Shown here in pieces: positions 25,884 to 35,900 of a DNA stretch of 64,000 nt. Below the pieces are notes generated by a model. The model searched no databases. It saw only the letters and a program-made list of their open reading frames with translations, and had not been told where the DNA came from. The stretch is taken from positions 1-64,000 of the forward strand of contig NZ_JASLER010000013.1 of NCBI RefSeq assembly GCF_030151085.1. The letters run 5' to 3'. Position 1 is the stretch's first letter; every line of letters starts with the position of its first letter. Position numbers and translations under genes: made by a program. Source of the stretch: Bacteroides sp. Lineage in GTDB: Bacteria; Bacteroidota; Bacteroidia; Bacteroidales; Bacteroidaceae.

Positions 25884-27204
25884 ATTTTTTCCCATATTCC
25901 GGATCTATCTTCCTATCTGCAAAGATAGTAACGATCACCGTAGCAATGCAACACACTATTACCAACCAGAAGAAGTTGATATAGCCTACCGCTTCCTGAA
26001 TGTATCCTGCGAACATACCCGGAATCATCATACTCAGCGCCATGAATGCGGTGCAGATGGCATAATGGGATGTCTTGAACTCTCCTTCAGAGAAGTACAT
26101 CATGTAGAGCATATAAGCAGTGAAACCGAATCCGTAACCGAATTGCTCGATGGCAATGGCTGTTGAGATCGCAAACAAGTTCTCGGGTTGACCGATGGCC
26201 AAGTAGACGAATGTCAGACAAGGCAACGTCATACATCCCGCCATCCACCAGATAGAGCGTTTCAATCCAATGCGCGAAGCGAACAATCCTCCGAGAATAC
26301 CGCCTGCCGTAAGGAATATCACGCCGATAGTACCATATACAATACCTACTTCCGCTGTAGAAAGTCCCAAACCTCCTGATTCTTTGCTTGCCACAAGGAA
26401 AGGCATACACATCTTGATAAGGAATGCTTCGGGCAAGCGGTAAAGCAACATGAACACAATGGCTAGTATCGCTCCCGGTTTGGTGAAGTAGGTGGCAAAT
26501 GTGCGTCCGAACTCTACGAAGATAGCCTTTGCACTAGCTGTGCCTGTTGCCAGGGTGGACTTGTCGGCAGCCGGCCGGGGTATGGCAAAGAGGTGATAGA
26601 AGGTCACTGCACTAAACATGACGGCTGTAACCAGCATCGTGATAGTCCATGATAACGGGATATTGTCATACTTCAGTTCGATGGCACCGGCAATTGCTAC
26701 GAGCACTCCTTGCCCGAAAATGGATGCCAATCGGTAGAAGGTGCTTCGGATGCCGACAAATGCCGCTTGGTCGCTTTGCTTCAGCGCCAGCATATAGAAG
26801 CCGTCAGCAGCAATATCGTGTGTAGCCGAGGCAAAGGCTGTGATGATAAACAGCAGCAGCGTTATTGTGAATAGGCTGATAGGTGTTTGTCCGGCTGCCA
26901 TGGTCGCTTCATCGGGATGCGGAATAGACAGTGTAAGCAGGATGAATGCAATCGACATCAGTATCTGCATGGAGAGAATCCACCATCTTTTGGTCTTGAT
27001 GATATCGACGAAGGGACTCCAAAACGGTTTGATAGTCCAAGGTAGATACAGCAAACTGGTAAATAACGCCATCTCACCATTGGGAACTCCCATCTTGGCG
27101 AACATCAGTACTGAGATGTTATTCACGATAAAGTAGGGAATACCTTGTGCAAAATAGAGAGTCGGTACCCATGCCCAGGGCGATATGTTTTTTAGGTTGT
27201 TCAT
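25882..27204 (-). CDS. ampG: Muropeptide permease AmpG (MFS)
   Basis: The 440-residue major-facilitator protein has about 12 transmembrane segments and starts like AmpG: PWAWVPTLYFAQGIPYFIVN, given here as LYFAQGIPYFIV. Other conserved parts are LYLPWTIKPFWSPFVD and ATHDIAADGFYMLAL. AmpG imports GlcNAc-anhydroMurNAc and its peptides through the inner membrane. With NamZ on one side and the SpoIID-like gene on the other, 16 bases away each, it is a firm member of the salvage operon. It gives a second import route beside MurT. Confidence 0.9.
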   Translation of the reverse strand: MNNLKNISPWAWVPTLYFAQGIPYFIVNNISVLMFAKMGVPNGEMALFTSLLYLPWTIKPFWSPFVDIIKTKRWWILSMQILMSIAFILLTLSIPHPDEATMAAGQTPISLFTITLLLFIITAFASATHDIAADGFYMLALKQSDQAAFVGIRSTFYRLASIFGQGVLVAIAGAIELKYDNIPLSWTITMLVTAVMFSAVTFYHLFAIPRPAADKSTLATGTASAKAIFVEFGRTFATYFTKPGAILAIVFMLLYRLPEAFLIKMCMPFLVASKESGGLGLSTAEVGIVYGTIGVIFLTAGGILGGLFASRIGLKRSIWWMAGCMTLPCLTFVYLAIGQPENLFAISTAIAIEQFGYGFGFTAYMLYMMYFSEGEFKTSHYAICTAFMALSMMIPGMFAGYIQEAVGYINFFWLVIVCCIATVIVTIFADRKIDPEYGKK

Positions 27205-27220
27205 GATATTGGCGTGTTAA

Positions 27221-28573
27221 TTAGTTGTATAGCTTGTCAATGCTCGCTCCGATGTAGTAATGCAGAAGAATCGCATCATATTTATACCCTTCTTCGCCCA
27301 TCACTGCAGCGCCTATCTGGCATAATCCCACGCCATGTCCCCAACCGGCTCCGGTAAGGATGAAGCGTCCGGGGATTCCTTCGGGCGAAACATCTTCCTT
27401 GTCTACCACGAAAGCGGAACTATAAAGGTGTGAGGTGGAAAGCGTGCGACGGATTTCCAATTCCTTTCCAATGGTAAGTGTCTTCTTGGTGCCGACAATC
27501 TTCAATTTCCAAATGCGTGCGGAGGTACCGCGGGCTATAGGGATAAGGTCGATAATTTGTCCATAGTCGATACCCGAACGTTTCAGAATGAGGGCTGAAA
27601 GCTCGTCTTGTGTATAAGTTACTTTCCAACGGTAGAAGTCCGTAGTCTCCTGATCGTAATTGTTGAGCACTTGAGAAAGTATCTTCTTATCTTTTGTATC
27701 GCAGAAGGATTCTGGTGCGATGCGAATCCAGCAGTTTGCATTCCTCTCTACGGTGAGGTCGGGCAAGAGCAGTTGCACAGTACTGTTATATTTCCTCTTT
27801 CCATATTCCGTTTTCCAGTCTCTTTGCTTCTGTAAGTAAGGATACTTCACATCTTCCCAGCAATATTGGAATTCTTCGAAAGCGCCGCCGCAACATTTGG
27901 AGAAACGGGCATCGCAAATCTTTCCATCAGACATCAGCACCTGTCCGCGTGTGGCGGCGATGGCTTGTTTCACGATCTCGGTCGAAGCGCGTGTAATGCC
28001 TTGGTAGCGTTGGCAATGGTCATCGGCACAAACGTCGAAACGGGTATGGTCTTCACGGTCGTACCAACGGATGAGTTCTTCTTCCGTTTGCGTCATAGCT
28101 GAATAAACGGTTTGTGCTGCTTCGATTTCTTTATTCTTTTGAATTTGCGCTAACAACCAACTACGGGAAATAACGGCATGTGCTTTCAGAAGTTCTAAAG
28201 AAGCGGTTGCACTCATCTCAGAAGAAATGACGCTGGTCAGATAGTCTTCTACATTGATAACATTGATACCGGTGAGCTTGCCATTTTCAACAATTACTTT
28301 CAAGGCACCCAAGAAGCGCTGGTCTTCCTTGCGCTCCCAGTGGAAATTGATGCCGATGGTAACATCTAACAGCTCAAAAGCATCTGTGGCTTCATGCAGA
28401 GGTTCAAACAGAAGTTCATTATACCGACGTCCGTTCCAGAGAATTTTACCTTCATCATAGGTCACTACTTGCTTGCCGCTGACTTCCGTTCCATCCATGA
28501 GATACGGATTCAGCAGGACGAACTCTATCTGAGGTTCGAATAGGATGCCTACATGTACTTTGGGCTCTTTCAT
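27221..28573 (-). CDS. SpoIID/LytB-domain protein without signal peptide
   Basis: The 450-residue protein has a SpoIID domain split around the middle: VEDYLTSVISSEMSATAS and LLKAHAVISRSWLLA (about residues 110-140), DVCADDHCQRYQG, and the C-terminal GAGWGHGVGLCQIGAAVMG with a final HYYIG. SpoIID proteins cut denuded glycan strands, usually outside the cytoplasm. This one starts MKEPKVHVGILFEP with no signal peptide, and an in-frame TAA six codons upstream rules out a longer start. It may therefore be cytoplasmic, or use another export path. It lies between ampG (16 bases) and the DUF4922 gene (11 bases). Confidence 0.8.
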   Translation of the reverse strand: MKEPKVHVGILFEPQIEFVLLNPYLMDGTEVSGKQVVTYDEGKILWNGRRYNELLFEPLHEATDAFELLDVTIGINFHWERKEDQRFLGALKVIVENGKLTGINVINVEDYLTSVISSEMSATASLELLKAHAVISRSWLLAQIQKNKEIEAAQTVYSAMTQTEEELIRWYDREDHTRFDVCADDHCQRYQGITRASTEIVKQAIAATRGQVLMSDGKICDARFSKCCGGAFEEFQYCWEDVKYPYLQKQRDWKTEYGKRKYNSTVQLLLPDLTVERNANCWIRIAPESFCDTKDKKILSQVLNNYDQETTDFYRWKVTYTQDELSALILKRSGIDYGQIIDLIPIARGTSARIWKLKIVGTKKTLTIGKELEIRRTLSTSHLYSSAFVVDKEDVSPEGIPGRFILTGAGWGHGVGLCQIGAAVMGEEGYKYDAILLHYYIGASIDKLYN

Positions 28574-28584
28574 ACTATCTGTTT

Positions 28585-29520
28585 TTATTTAATCTGTTCT
28601 TTTATATGTTGTCTCAACTGGTGGAAATCAGTCTCCGAAAGGCAAACTTCACCAAGAATCCGTTGGATGTCTTCAGCAGTAATCTTCAGGAAATCCTTTT
28701 CTACCGGAGTGATAAACACACCACCTAAATCGACGGAAGCAGGACTACTCAGCAGATTGGCTTCACCCTCGGCCGTGTAGCAGGCAGGGCGATGCTGGGC
28801 ACGAGGGAAGACGAATACAATCCATTTATCTGTTTCATACATCGCAAGCACATTCATCATCGGTTCTTCTTCACCGGGTTTCACGGTCATCGAGCGGTAA
28901 ATGATGTCGAACAACTCCTTTGCAGCATTCTTATCGGCAGATTCAATGACCAGTGTGGCACGGGGGGCATCATTCAGATACCAAAGCTCCGCCTTTCCAT
29001 AATCGGCAATTTTTCCTGCTACCTGGCTTCTCCAATCTTTCTCGATGGGCATAAAGCCTTTGTTTCCTGCCTGGAAGTGTGCATGATCGGGAGCGGAAGC
29101 ACCACATTTGGGACCATTATAAAAGATGGTATAGTCCGATAAGGCTTGTGCTAAGTCCAGCATATCTCCGAAGCGAATGGCAATACGTTGGTCTACATGT
29201 TCCATCTCCGGTATCGTCAGATGACGAGGGAAGATGGGGAATGGATTGACCAGAATATTGTAATGTCCGTCAAAAGGAATCCCTTTCTGTACAGGCGGCA
29301 AGTTGGCGGGGCAGAGGAAGCATTTCCTTTCCCGGATAGACTTGCTATCTACCTTGGCACCGGAAGATACAATGCGGGCAGGGTTGAATTGTACTTTATA
29401 AGGGATGCCGTTTACATTCAATTCTTTCACCTTTACTCCCGAGAGAGCGGCATAGTTGTCGCGCGCCGTTTCCCAGGAAGCCAGCTGTTCGGTCAGAAGA
29501 TGGTTTATCGTTTGATTCAT
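28585..29520 (-). CDS. DUF4922 HIT/GalT-like nucleotidyltransferase candidate
   Basis: The 311-residue cytosolic protein has a CFLC pair (Cys67, Cys70) and the histidine-triad-like motif APDHAHFQAG (His146-x-His148-x-Gln150), as in GalT, ATP adenylyltransferase and GDP-galactose phosphorylase. NPFPIFPRHLTIP lies before it. These features suggest nucleotidyl transfer to or from a sugar 1-phosphate or a nucleotide sugar. The exact reaction is unknown. Within the operon it pairs with the glycosyltransferase gene 43 bases upstream, so an NDP-sugar step is plausible. Confidence 0.7.
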   Translation of the reverse strand: MNQTINHLLTEQLASWETARDNYAALSGVKVKELNVNGIPYKVQFNPARIVSSGAKVDSKSIRERKCFLCPANLPPVQKGIPFDGHYNILVNPFPIFPRHLTIPEMEHVDQRIAIRFGDMLDLAQALSDYTIFYNGPKCGASAPDHAHFQAGNKGFMPIEKDWRSQVAGKIADYGKAELWYLNDAPRATLVIESADKNAAKELFDIIYRSMTVKPGEEEPMMNVLAMYETDKWIVFVFPRAQHRPACYTAEGEANLLSSPASVDLGGVFITPVEKDFLKITAEDIQRILGEVCLSETDFHQLRQHIKEQIK

Positions 29521-29528
29521 TCTATTTA

Positions 29529-29557
29529 TTTACGATTTAACGATTTACGATGTACGA
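29529..29557. repeat. Short TTTACGA-type tandem repeat
   Basis: Four successive units TTTACGA, TTTAACGA, TTTACGA and TGTACGA fill the gap between the glycosyltransferase and DUF4922 genes. It is another near-7-bp repeat at a gene junction of this cluster. Confidence 0.6.
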
Positions 29558-29563
29558 TTGGAG

Positions 29564-31027
29564 TTACTTCTTTTGGTTCATCGCTACCCGTGCTTGGAGT
29601 TCCCAGGTACGGATGCGGTCTTTGTACAAGTTGTGACCATTCATTTTCACAATATCCAGTGAAGCGTCAGAATTATCGTCCCAACGGCGGCAGAGATATA
29701 TTACCTCATAAACTCGTCCTATCTGATACTGGCGTGAGAAGTTCAATCCCAGTGCATAGTCTTCGCCATAGCTAGTGTTGGGCACTTTCACTTCACGCAA
29801 TACCGGTGTGTAGAAGGCACGGGGAGCACCCAGACCATTGATACGAAGCGCATTGTTGCGTCCGTTCTCCGGAGTCCATTCTTTATGGTCGATGATGCCC
29901 GGAGCGATCTCTTCCATTTGGAAATTAGTCATCATATAAGTACCTACCACCATGGCGCAGTTCTGTTCGTAGAAGGCGCGAACCATGATAGCCAGTGTTT
30001 GGTCATGGGCATATACGTCGTCGCTATCCAGTTGCACGGCAAACTTACCGCACTTAGGATGGTGCACACCCATGTTCCAGCAACCACCGATACCCAGGTC
30101 ATTGCGTTCGGGGATAATATGGATGACTCTTTCGTCGTTCTTGAATTCGTCGATAGCCTCGGTGGTGCCATCTGTAGAATGGTTGTCGATGATGATAAGA
30201 TTGTATTTGAAGTCCGTCTTCTGGTTCAATACGGATTGGATGGCGTCACGAATCGTGCGGATACGGTTGCGTACCGGAATGATGACAGAGGCTTCATACT
30301 CAAAGTTGCCCGCTGAGAATTCAATCTTCTTGAACTCAGGTGCCAGGTAGCCACCTATCTCTTTCAAATGTTCGGTACATGCCTGTTCCATCTCAATCTG
30401 ACGATTACGATTCTTCGGGTCAACGTAGTCGAAGATCTTCTCACCACTCTTGCGAGTGTCATTTTCTACTTCGCTGTACAGATATTCGTTGATGTGTACC
30501 AAGTCTGCTTTCTGGCTCAATTTCAGACGCAAGTCATACAGACCGGCGAAGTCGTAATCCGATTTCATCCTTCCGGCAGCTTCTTTAAACTTCTTGGCGT
30601 CAAACAGGAGTACGGAACCGAAATTGAAATCATCTCTCAATGAACCGAATTGATAATCGATCACCGGTGCATTGGTTTGCTTGCCATCTGCTATTTGATA
30701 ATGGTCGGCATACACCATACCTGCCTTGGAATCTTCAAGAATATGTATCATGCGTTCCAAAGCGAACATGCCCATTTCAAGGGTTGTCTCTTTGGTATAA
30801 AGCAATATATAATCACTTTTGGCTACTGTTGCAATCGCGTGCATAGTCGCGCTACTGTTAGGCATGTCTACAAACAGCACTTCGCAATCCGGAAACTCCG
30901 ATTTCAATGAACCACTGGTGGTTATTAAACGGATCTCTTCTACGAGTTCTGTAGATTGAAGTCCTTTTACTGTCTTTTCTACCTGGTCTTTTCCTGCATA
31001 AGGAAGAAAGCAACTGATCTTTTTCAT
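29564..31027 (-). CDS. Tandem family 2 glycosyltransferase, cytosolic
   Basis: The 487-residue protein has no signal peptide or membrane segment. Residues about 240-487 are a standard GT2 domain: ASVIIPVRNRIRTIRDAI, IIIDNHSTDGT, the DxD-like LDSDDVY, and YGEDYALGL. Residues 1-230 look like a second, degenerate GT-A domain (KKISCFLPYAGKD, SDYILLYTKE) that lacks a clear DxD. A double-GT architecture suggests two successive transfers or a regulatory first domain. Donor and acceptor are not evident. Its place in a salvage operon with DUF4922 is unexplained. Confidence 0.75.
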   Translation of the reverse strand: MKKISCFLPYAGKDQVEKTVKGLQSTELVEEIRLITTSGSLKSEFPDCEVLFVDMPNSSATMHAIATVAKSDYILLYTKETTLEMGMFALERMIHILEDSKAGMVYADHYQIADGKQTNAPVIDYQFGSLRDDFNFGSVLLFDAKKFKEAAGRMKSDYDFAGLYDLRLKLSQKADLVHINEYLYSEVENDTRKSGEKIFDYVDPKNRNRQIEMEQACTEHLKEIGGYLAPEFKKIEFSAGNFEYEASVIIPVRNRIRTIRDAIQSVLNQKTDFKYNLIIIDNHSTDGTTEAIDEFKNDERVIHIIPERNDLGIGGCWNMGVHHPKCGKFAVQLDSDDVYAHDQTLAIMVRAFYEQNCAMVVGTYMMTNFQMEEIAPGIIDHKEWTPENGRNNALRINGLGAPRAFYTPVLREVKVPNTSYGEDYALGLNFSRQYQIGRVYEVIYLCRRWDDNSDASLDIVKMNGHNLYKDRIRTWELQARVAMNQKK

Positions 31028-31049
31028 ATATGTATTATTTCTTATATTT

Positions 31050-32909
31050 TCAATTCTTAATTCTTAAAAGTCCCACCTCTCCACTTGTCGCCGTGAAAAG
31101 GACCTCCCGTCCATTTAGTGGAACTACCGTGCTGATAAGGGAATTTCCTATTTTGTGTTTCCACAGTACCTTGCCGGTCTTGGCTTCCAGTGCGAAGATA
31201 AGTCCTTCTTTGGTACTGCCAAACATTACACCGTCTTTTTCTGCTTGCATGGAAGGAGCATGCTCGTAACCAAAACCTACATTGGCTGCCCACAACTCTT
31301 TCGGGGTGTCACCTTGAGTGGAATAGCAGACAATGCTATCGTTCATCGTTTTACTGTAAACACGTTCGTGGTCTTCGGACAAACCGATTGTTTCACGTAC
31401 CATAGACTGGAAGGTGCGCCAAACGGTATCACCTGTCTTTAGGTCGATGGCGGTCATGGCACGTTGCGGATCTGTAATGAATACTTTCCCATTGGCGGCT
31501 ACCGGCCATACGGCAGCGGGAGAGAAGTGCATACGGGTCAGTCCGCCGGTCCATTTCCACAGTTCTTTTCCGTCTGCTTTGTTCAGCGCGTACAGTGTAT
31601 TATCCCATGCTCCGAAGATTACTTTATCTTCGGTAATCAATGGCTTAGTCTCGATATAGCCTTTTACACCTGTGTAAGCCCAAATGACTTTTCCCGTATG
31701 TATATCTATCGCACGGAATGTATGGTCACTTGCACCGATATAAGCGATACCATTTTCAATGGCTACAGCTCCCAATACCGGTTCGGTAGCTTCTACTTTC
31801 CACAGGAGATTTCCGTCCTTTGCGTTCAGTCCATAGATGTGGCGGTCGGCAGAGCCGAATACAACAATACCTTCACTTACAGCCGGCGTTCCTACAATGC
31901 GTTTGCCGGATTCAAAGCTCCATAACTTTTTGCCGTTCTTCAATGTATAGGCTGTCAAGTGTCCCATATCGTCGCCGACAAATACTTTGTCTTTTTCTAT
32001 GGCAGGCGAGCAATATATACCGGCACCGGTTTGAACAATCCACTGTTCTTTTACTTGCGGATAGGTTTTGTTTACAGTAAAGTCCGGGTATTTTTCCGCT
32101 TTACCATTACGATCATAATAAGGCTGAGTCAAAGAGAAAGCCGCCCATTGTTTTTTCGGTTCCCCGATACGTTGGGTATAAACTAAGATAGAATCGTTGG
32201 TTACTTCATAAATGCCATATCCTGGCTTGTCATCTTTATCTCGCAGATTACTGCGCATCAGAATACCGGGGATACCGTCATAACGCAAATCACGGTTACT
32301 ATGATAATGCCCGCCAATCATCAGGCGAATGTTATAGGGGCGAATAGCGTCTGTTACATCGTACCAGTTGTCTACATCGCCATCCATTAGGGGGTAGTGG
32401 GTAACCAGTATCACCGGCTTGTCTTTCCCGGCTTTTTCCATTTCTTCCGTCATCCAGCGGATGTCTTGAGGAACTACATGCCCGTAAGCCATACGCATCA
32501 GCGGACCGGAATTAAACCCGAGGAACAAGAAACCTTTATGTTCGAATTCGAAGCGTTCACTGCCGAAGATTTCTCCGAATGCGGTACATCCTGAGTCACT
32601 CCACTTCGTTTCATGGTTTCCAAGGACTACATAATACTTCGTTTTCAGTAAGTCAAGGCATGACTTAACTCTTTCCATAGTGGCACGGTCGCCTTCTTCC
32701 GTAAGGTCTCCCGTAACCAGAACAAAATCAATGCTGTCGGTTGCATTAATTTGTGCTACCGAACGCAATAAATCCTCTGTAGGATTCGGATTGTTCGGGC
32801 TGAAATGGATATCCGTCAATTGGGCAAAACGGAATTTCCCATGCTGTGCCTGCACCCCGAGGGGAAGCAGACAAGCAATCAGGATGATTATTAACAGTCT
32901 TCGATTCAT
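31050..32909 (-). CDS. Metallophosphoesterase with C-terminal PQQ-type beta-propeller
   Basis: The 619-residue exported protein (signal peptide to about GVQA) starts with a calcineurin-like phosphoesterase domain with all metal motifs: TDIHF (Asp33, His35), TGDLTEEGD, LGNHE, VTHYP and GGHYHSN. From about residue 280 on it has PQQ/WD-like propeller repeats (GIYCSPAIEKDKVFVGDD, LWSFESGKRIVGTPAV, LWKVEATEPVLGAVAI), probably for binding or assembly. It may remove phosphate from cell-wall-linked or lipid-linked sugars in the periplasm; no substrate can be read from sequence. It is 22 bases from the glycosyltransferase gene and 24 from the amidase gene. Confidence 0.82.
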   Translation of the reverse strand: MNRRLLIIILIACLLPLGVQAQHGKFRFAQLTDIHFSPNNPNPTEDLLRSVAQINATDSIDFVLVTGDLTEEGDRATMERVKSCLDLLKTKYYVVLGNHETKWSDSGCTAFGEIFGSERFEFEHKGFLFLGFNSGPLMRMAYGHVVPQDIRWMTEEMEKAGKDKPVILVTHYPLMDGDVDNWYDVTDAIRPYNIRLMIGGHYHSNRDLRYDGIPGILMRSNLRDKDDKPGYGIYEVTNDSILVYTQRIGEPKKQWAAFSLTQPYYDRNGKAEKYPDFTVNKTYPQVKEQWIVQTGAGIYCSPAIEKDKVFVGDDMGHLTAYTLKNGKKLWSFESGKRIVGTPAVSEGIVVFGSADRHIYGLNAKDGNLLWKVEATEPVLGAVAIENGIAYIGASDHTFRAIDIHTGKVIWAYTGVKGYIETKPLITEDKVIFGAWDNTLYALNKADGKELWKWTGGLTRMHFSPAAVWPVAANGKVFITDPQRAMTAIDLKTGDTVWRTFQSMVRETIGLSEDHERVYSKTMNDSIVCYSTQGDTPKELWAANVGFGYEHAPSMQAEKDGVMFGSTKEGLIFALEAKTGKVLWKHKIGNSLISTVVPLNGREVLFTATSGEVGLLRIKN

Positions 32910-32933
32910 AGATGATGATTGGTTTTATAGATG

Positions 32934-35900
32934 TTACTTATTCTCGTTGAAGAACGTTAATACAGCTTTCATTAAAGCGTCTCTTTCAGAATCAGTGCGG
33001 ATGGACTCGAAGGGAAAACCTAATACACAAGTCTTGTATGCACCTTTATATGCTACGCCGGCACTTAGATTATTCTCGGAATAACGCATAATGGTATATG
33101 CATCTTTGGTTGCCGGTTCAATCGCATCCGGTGCTTCTACTACGTATGAGTTAGGATTTAATTCGTTGTAGTAGGAGTAATTACCGGTAAGGGTAGCGAA
33201 TGGAGAAGCTACACACTTCACTTTACCCATAATGGCAGCTTGACCTACACGCCATTTATACTTCAGTATGTCTGTGGCGAATTTCTTGTCGGTGTCGGCT
33301 ATTGCCTTTTGCTCGGCTGTTTCAGCTTTGGCAAGACGGTTATCCCACAAATCTGTTCCCACGAATGCACCTGATACAAAGATATTTCCGCCTTGATTGC
33401 AATAAGCGGCAATGGCATCTTGCATAGGTTGGGTAAAGGTTTTGAACTCTAACGACTTGACTCCACCTCTACCCATCTTGGTTTGGCATTCTTTACCTAA
33501 GATAAGGTCGATGTACTTATAGTCATTTAAAATAGCCTGTCCTTTCTCTACAACTTCATCACTACAGGATACGAAAGAGTAACCGGCTTTTAAGATAGCG
33601 GAACCATGTACGGCAGGATAATCAAATGTATTTCCTGCAATAACCTGTGTTTCGTAATTGCTATAACTGTCTCCGAAACCCGAGGCGTCATCATCCATCC
33701 AGGGGATGGAACGGCGGTATTCTTTCATCTTGCCGATATAGCTGATATCTTTGACATAGGGCACACCGTGGTCTAAATCATCCAGGAAACCTGCAAGTAA
33801 AGTATCAGCAGGCGCGGCTGCAACAAAATCTGCCGGTGCACTGATGCGGTTGAAACCATTTATCACTAATACTGTACCCTTTGTATTGAAAGCACGTCCG
33901 GCTGATAACATTTCAGAAGGGAAACTTTTACCGCCCTTGTTGACTGCTACTACTTTGTAACTGCATACAACACCTGACGGAAGAATGGCACGGTAGCTAT
34001 TCTTATCTACTAATACCCCATTATCGAAATCTCCGTCATCAATGCGAGTATATACAATGTATTTTTCTGCGGTGGCGGTAGGCTCCAAAGGATCGGCTAC
34101 CGGTTGCCAAGTCAGTTCCACTTCATTTTCATTAATCAAGCGTAATGCCATGTGATCTACAGGAAGTGGTTGAACAACGTATTCCATGTTGTATTGTGAA
34201 CAAAGGAATTGCAGCATGCCTTTATAGATGGCACGGCTTACGGTGAAGCGGAAACGCGGGTCCAATCCATAGCGCATATCTGCAAAATTCTGGTGGGAAA
34301 GCAGTTCCAATAACATGGTTGGCACGCGAGGTACACGGGCTTCATAATAAGATTGGTTCCACATGCCACGACGGGTCCAGCTCGGCTCATATTGTGTGCG
34401 GATATCCCGTACGATATTAGATTGGATCAAATCCGTCAAGTCGTGAGATAAATAACGTGATGCTCCATTGGAGAAAACTTTATTATATGCATCTGTATAA
34501 TAGATACCGAGTGTTCCGATAATCGAATCATTCAATGTGGTACCTGCATCGGAGTGGAAAGCAAAAGCCATATTCACCGGGATATTCAACCCTTTTTCAG
34601 TAGGATTGACTGATGAACCGCCGGCGAGGTAATTTACCCAAATACCACGACTTTTATAATCATCTGTATAGTCGTTCTTACCGTGGCTATCGGAATATAC
34701 GCTGTCTGGCATGCCAGCCCATTGCAACCAATAACGTGCACCCTCGCAGAAGCGGGGATAACCACTTACCTCCGGTAGTTGAAAGTTGAAAGTTGAAAGT
34801 TGAGAATGGGCTGCGCTGCCTTCGCCTGTCAGGTTCTGGGTGTCAGAGCTTTTCAGATTCTCCGTTGCACCTTCACTGGATATGGATCGGGCAATGTTTC
34901 CCATACCACCGCCAATCTTTACGGCGTCGGCAGTAACAACTTGACCGGCTTTAGCTGAAAGATTGCTTAGAGTTACTTTACATTCATCATTCTTTCCTGC
35001 ATTGAATCCGAAAGTTCCAAGATAAATCCAAGTACCACCACCCATTTGCTGGTTCACTTTGAACCGGGTTACTCCACCTTTGTGGTGAATTGTATAAAGC
35101 GCATCGTCTGCACTGTTTGGAAGTGTTTGGTAGGAGACATACACTGCATATTGACCGGCTTGCGGAATTTCAGGAATCCATTCGGCAGTACTTTCTTTTC
35201 CTTTCTTGATTGTTTCGATAGTGCGGAACGTTCCCTCATTGAACGGATTTTCAAAATCGACATATTGGTTACGCAAGTGCGCAAAGCCATTACCGTTACC
35301 TTGCATCCATACCTTGTCGGCAATCTTTTCTGTATAGATGGAATGATTGTTGAGGCAACCGTCATTATCTACAATAATTTCTTCTGTCTGGCTGTCGCGC
35401 TCACGGGGTAGCAATACGTATGCGCCTGCATTTTCCAACATCGGAACAAGGAATGGTAATACATAACTTTGAGTATACAAATCTTCTACTGTTTGGAAGA
35501 TACGTGCACGTTGCCATTCCCAACGCGTAAGTTTCGGTTCATAATAATAGCCATGGCTCTGCCACAAAGCTATATGACGGTTCTGTAACCCGTTTGTGGG
35601 GGCATAGGGTGCAGAAATTTCCGTCACTAAAGGCTTTGTTGTAATAGGGTTGAATGTTTTGACTTTCTTGTCTTTTTTGCTGCGTAAAGCTTGGGGAATC
35701 AGTTCTTCAATGGAGTGATCGTTTGTACGGATTTGCAGGTTGTATTTGGCAAATTCGGTAGGGAGTAAAGAACTTACACCCTTGTAAATATCAGCAACAT
35801 TATCTTCCCGAAAAGGAATATATGCACAGTTCATATTGGCAAACAACTGCAATGTGTTCCCTTCTACAGCTACAGAGTCAATCTTTATACGTCCTACAGA

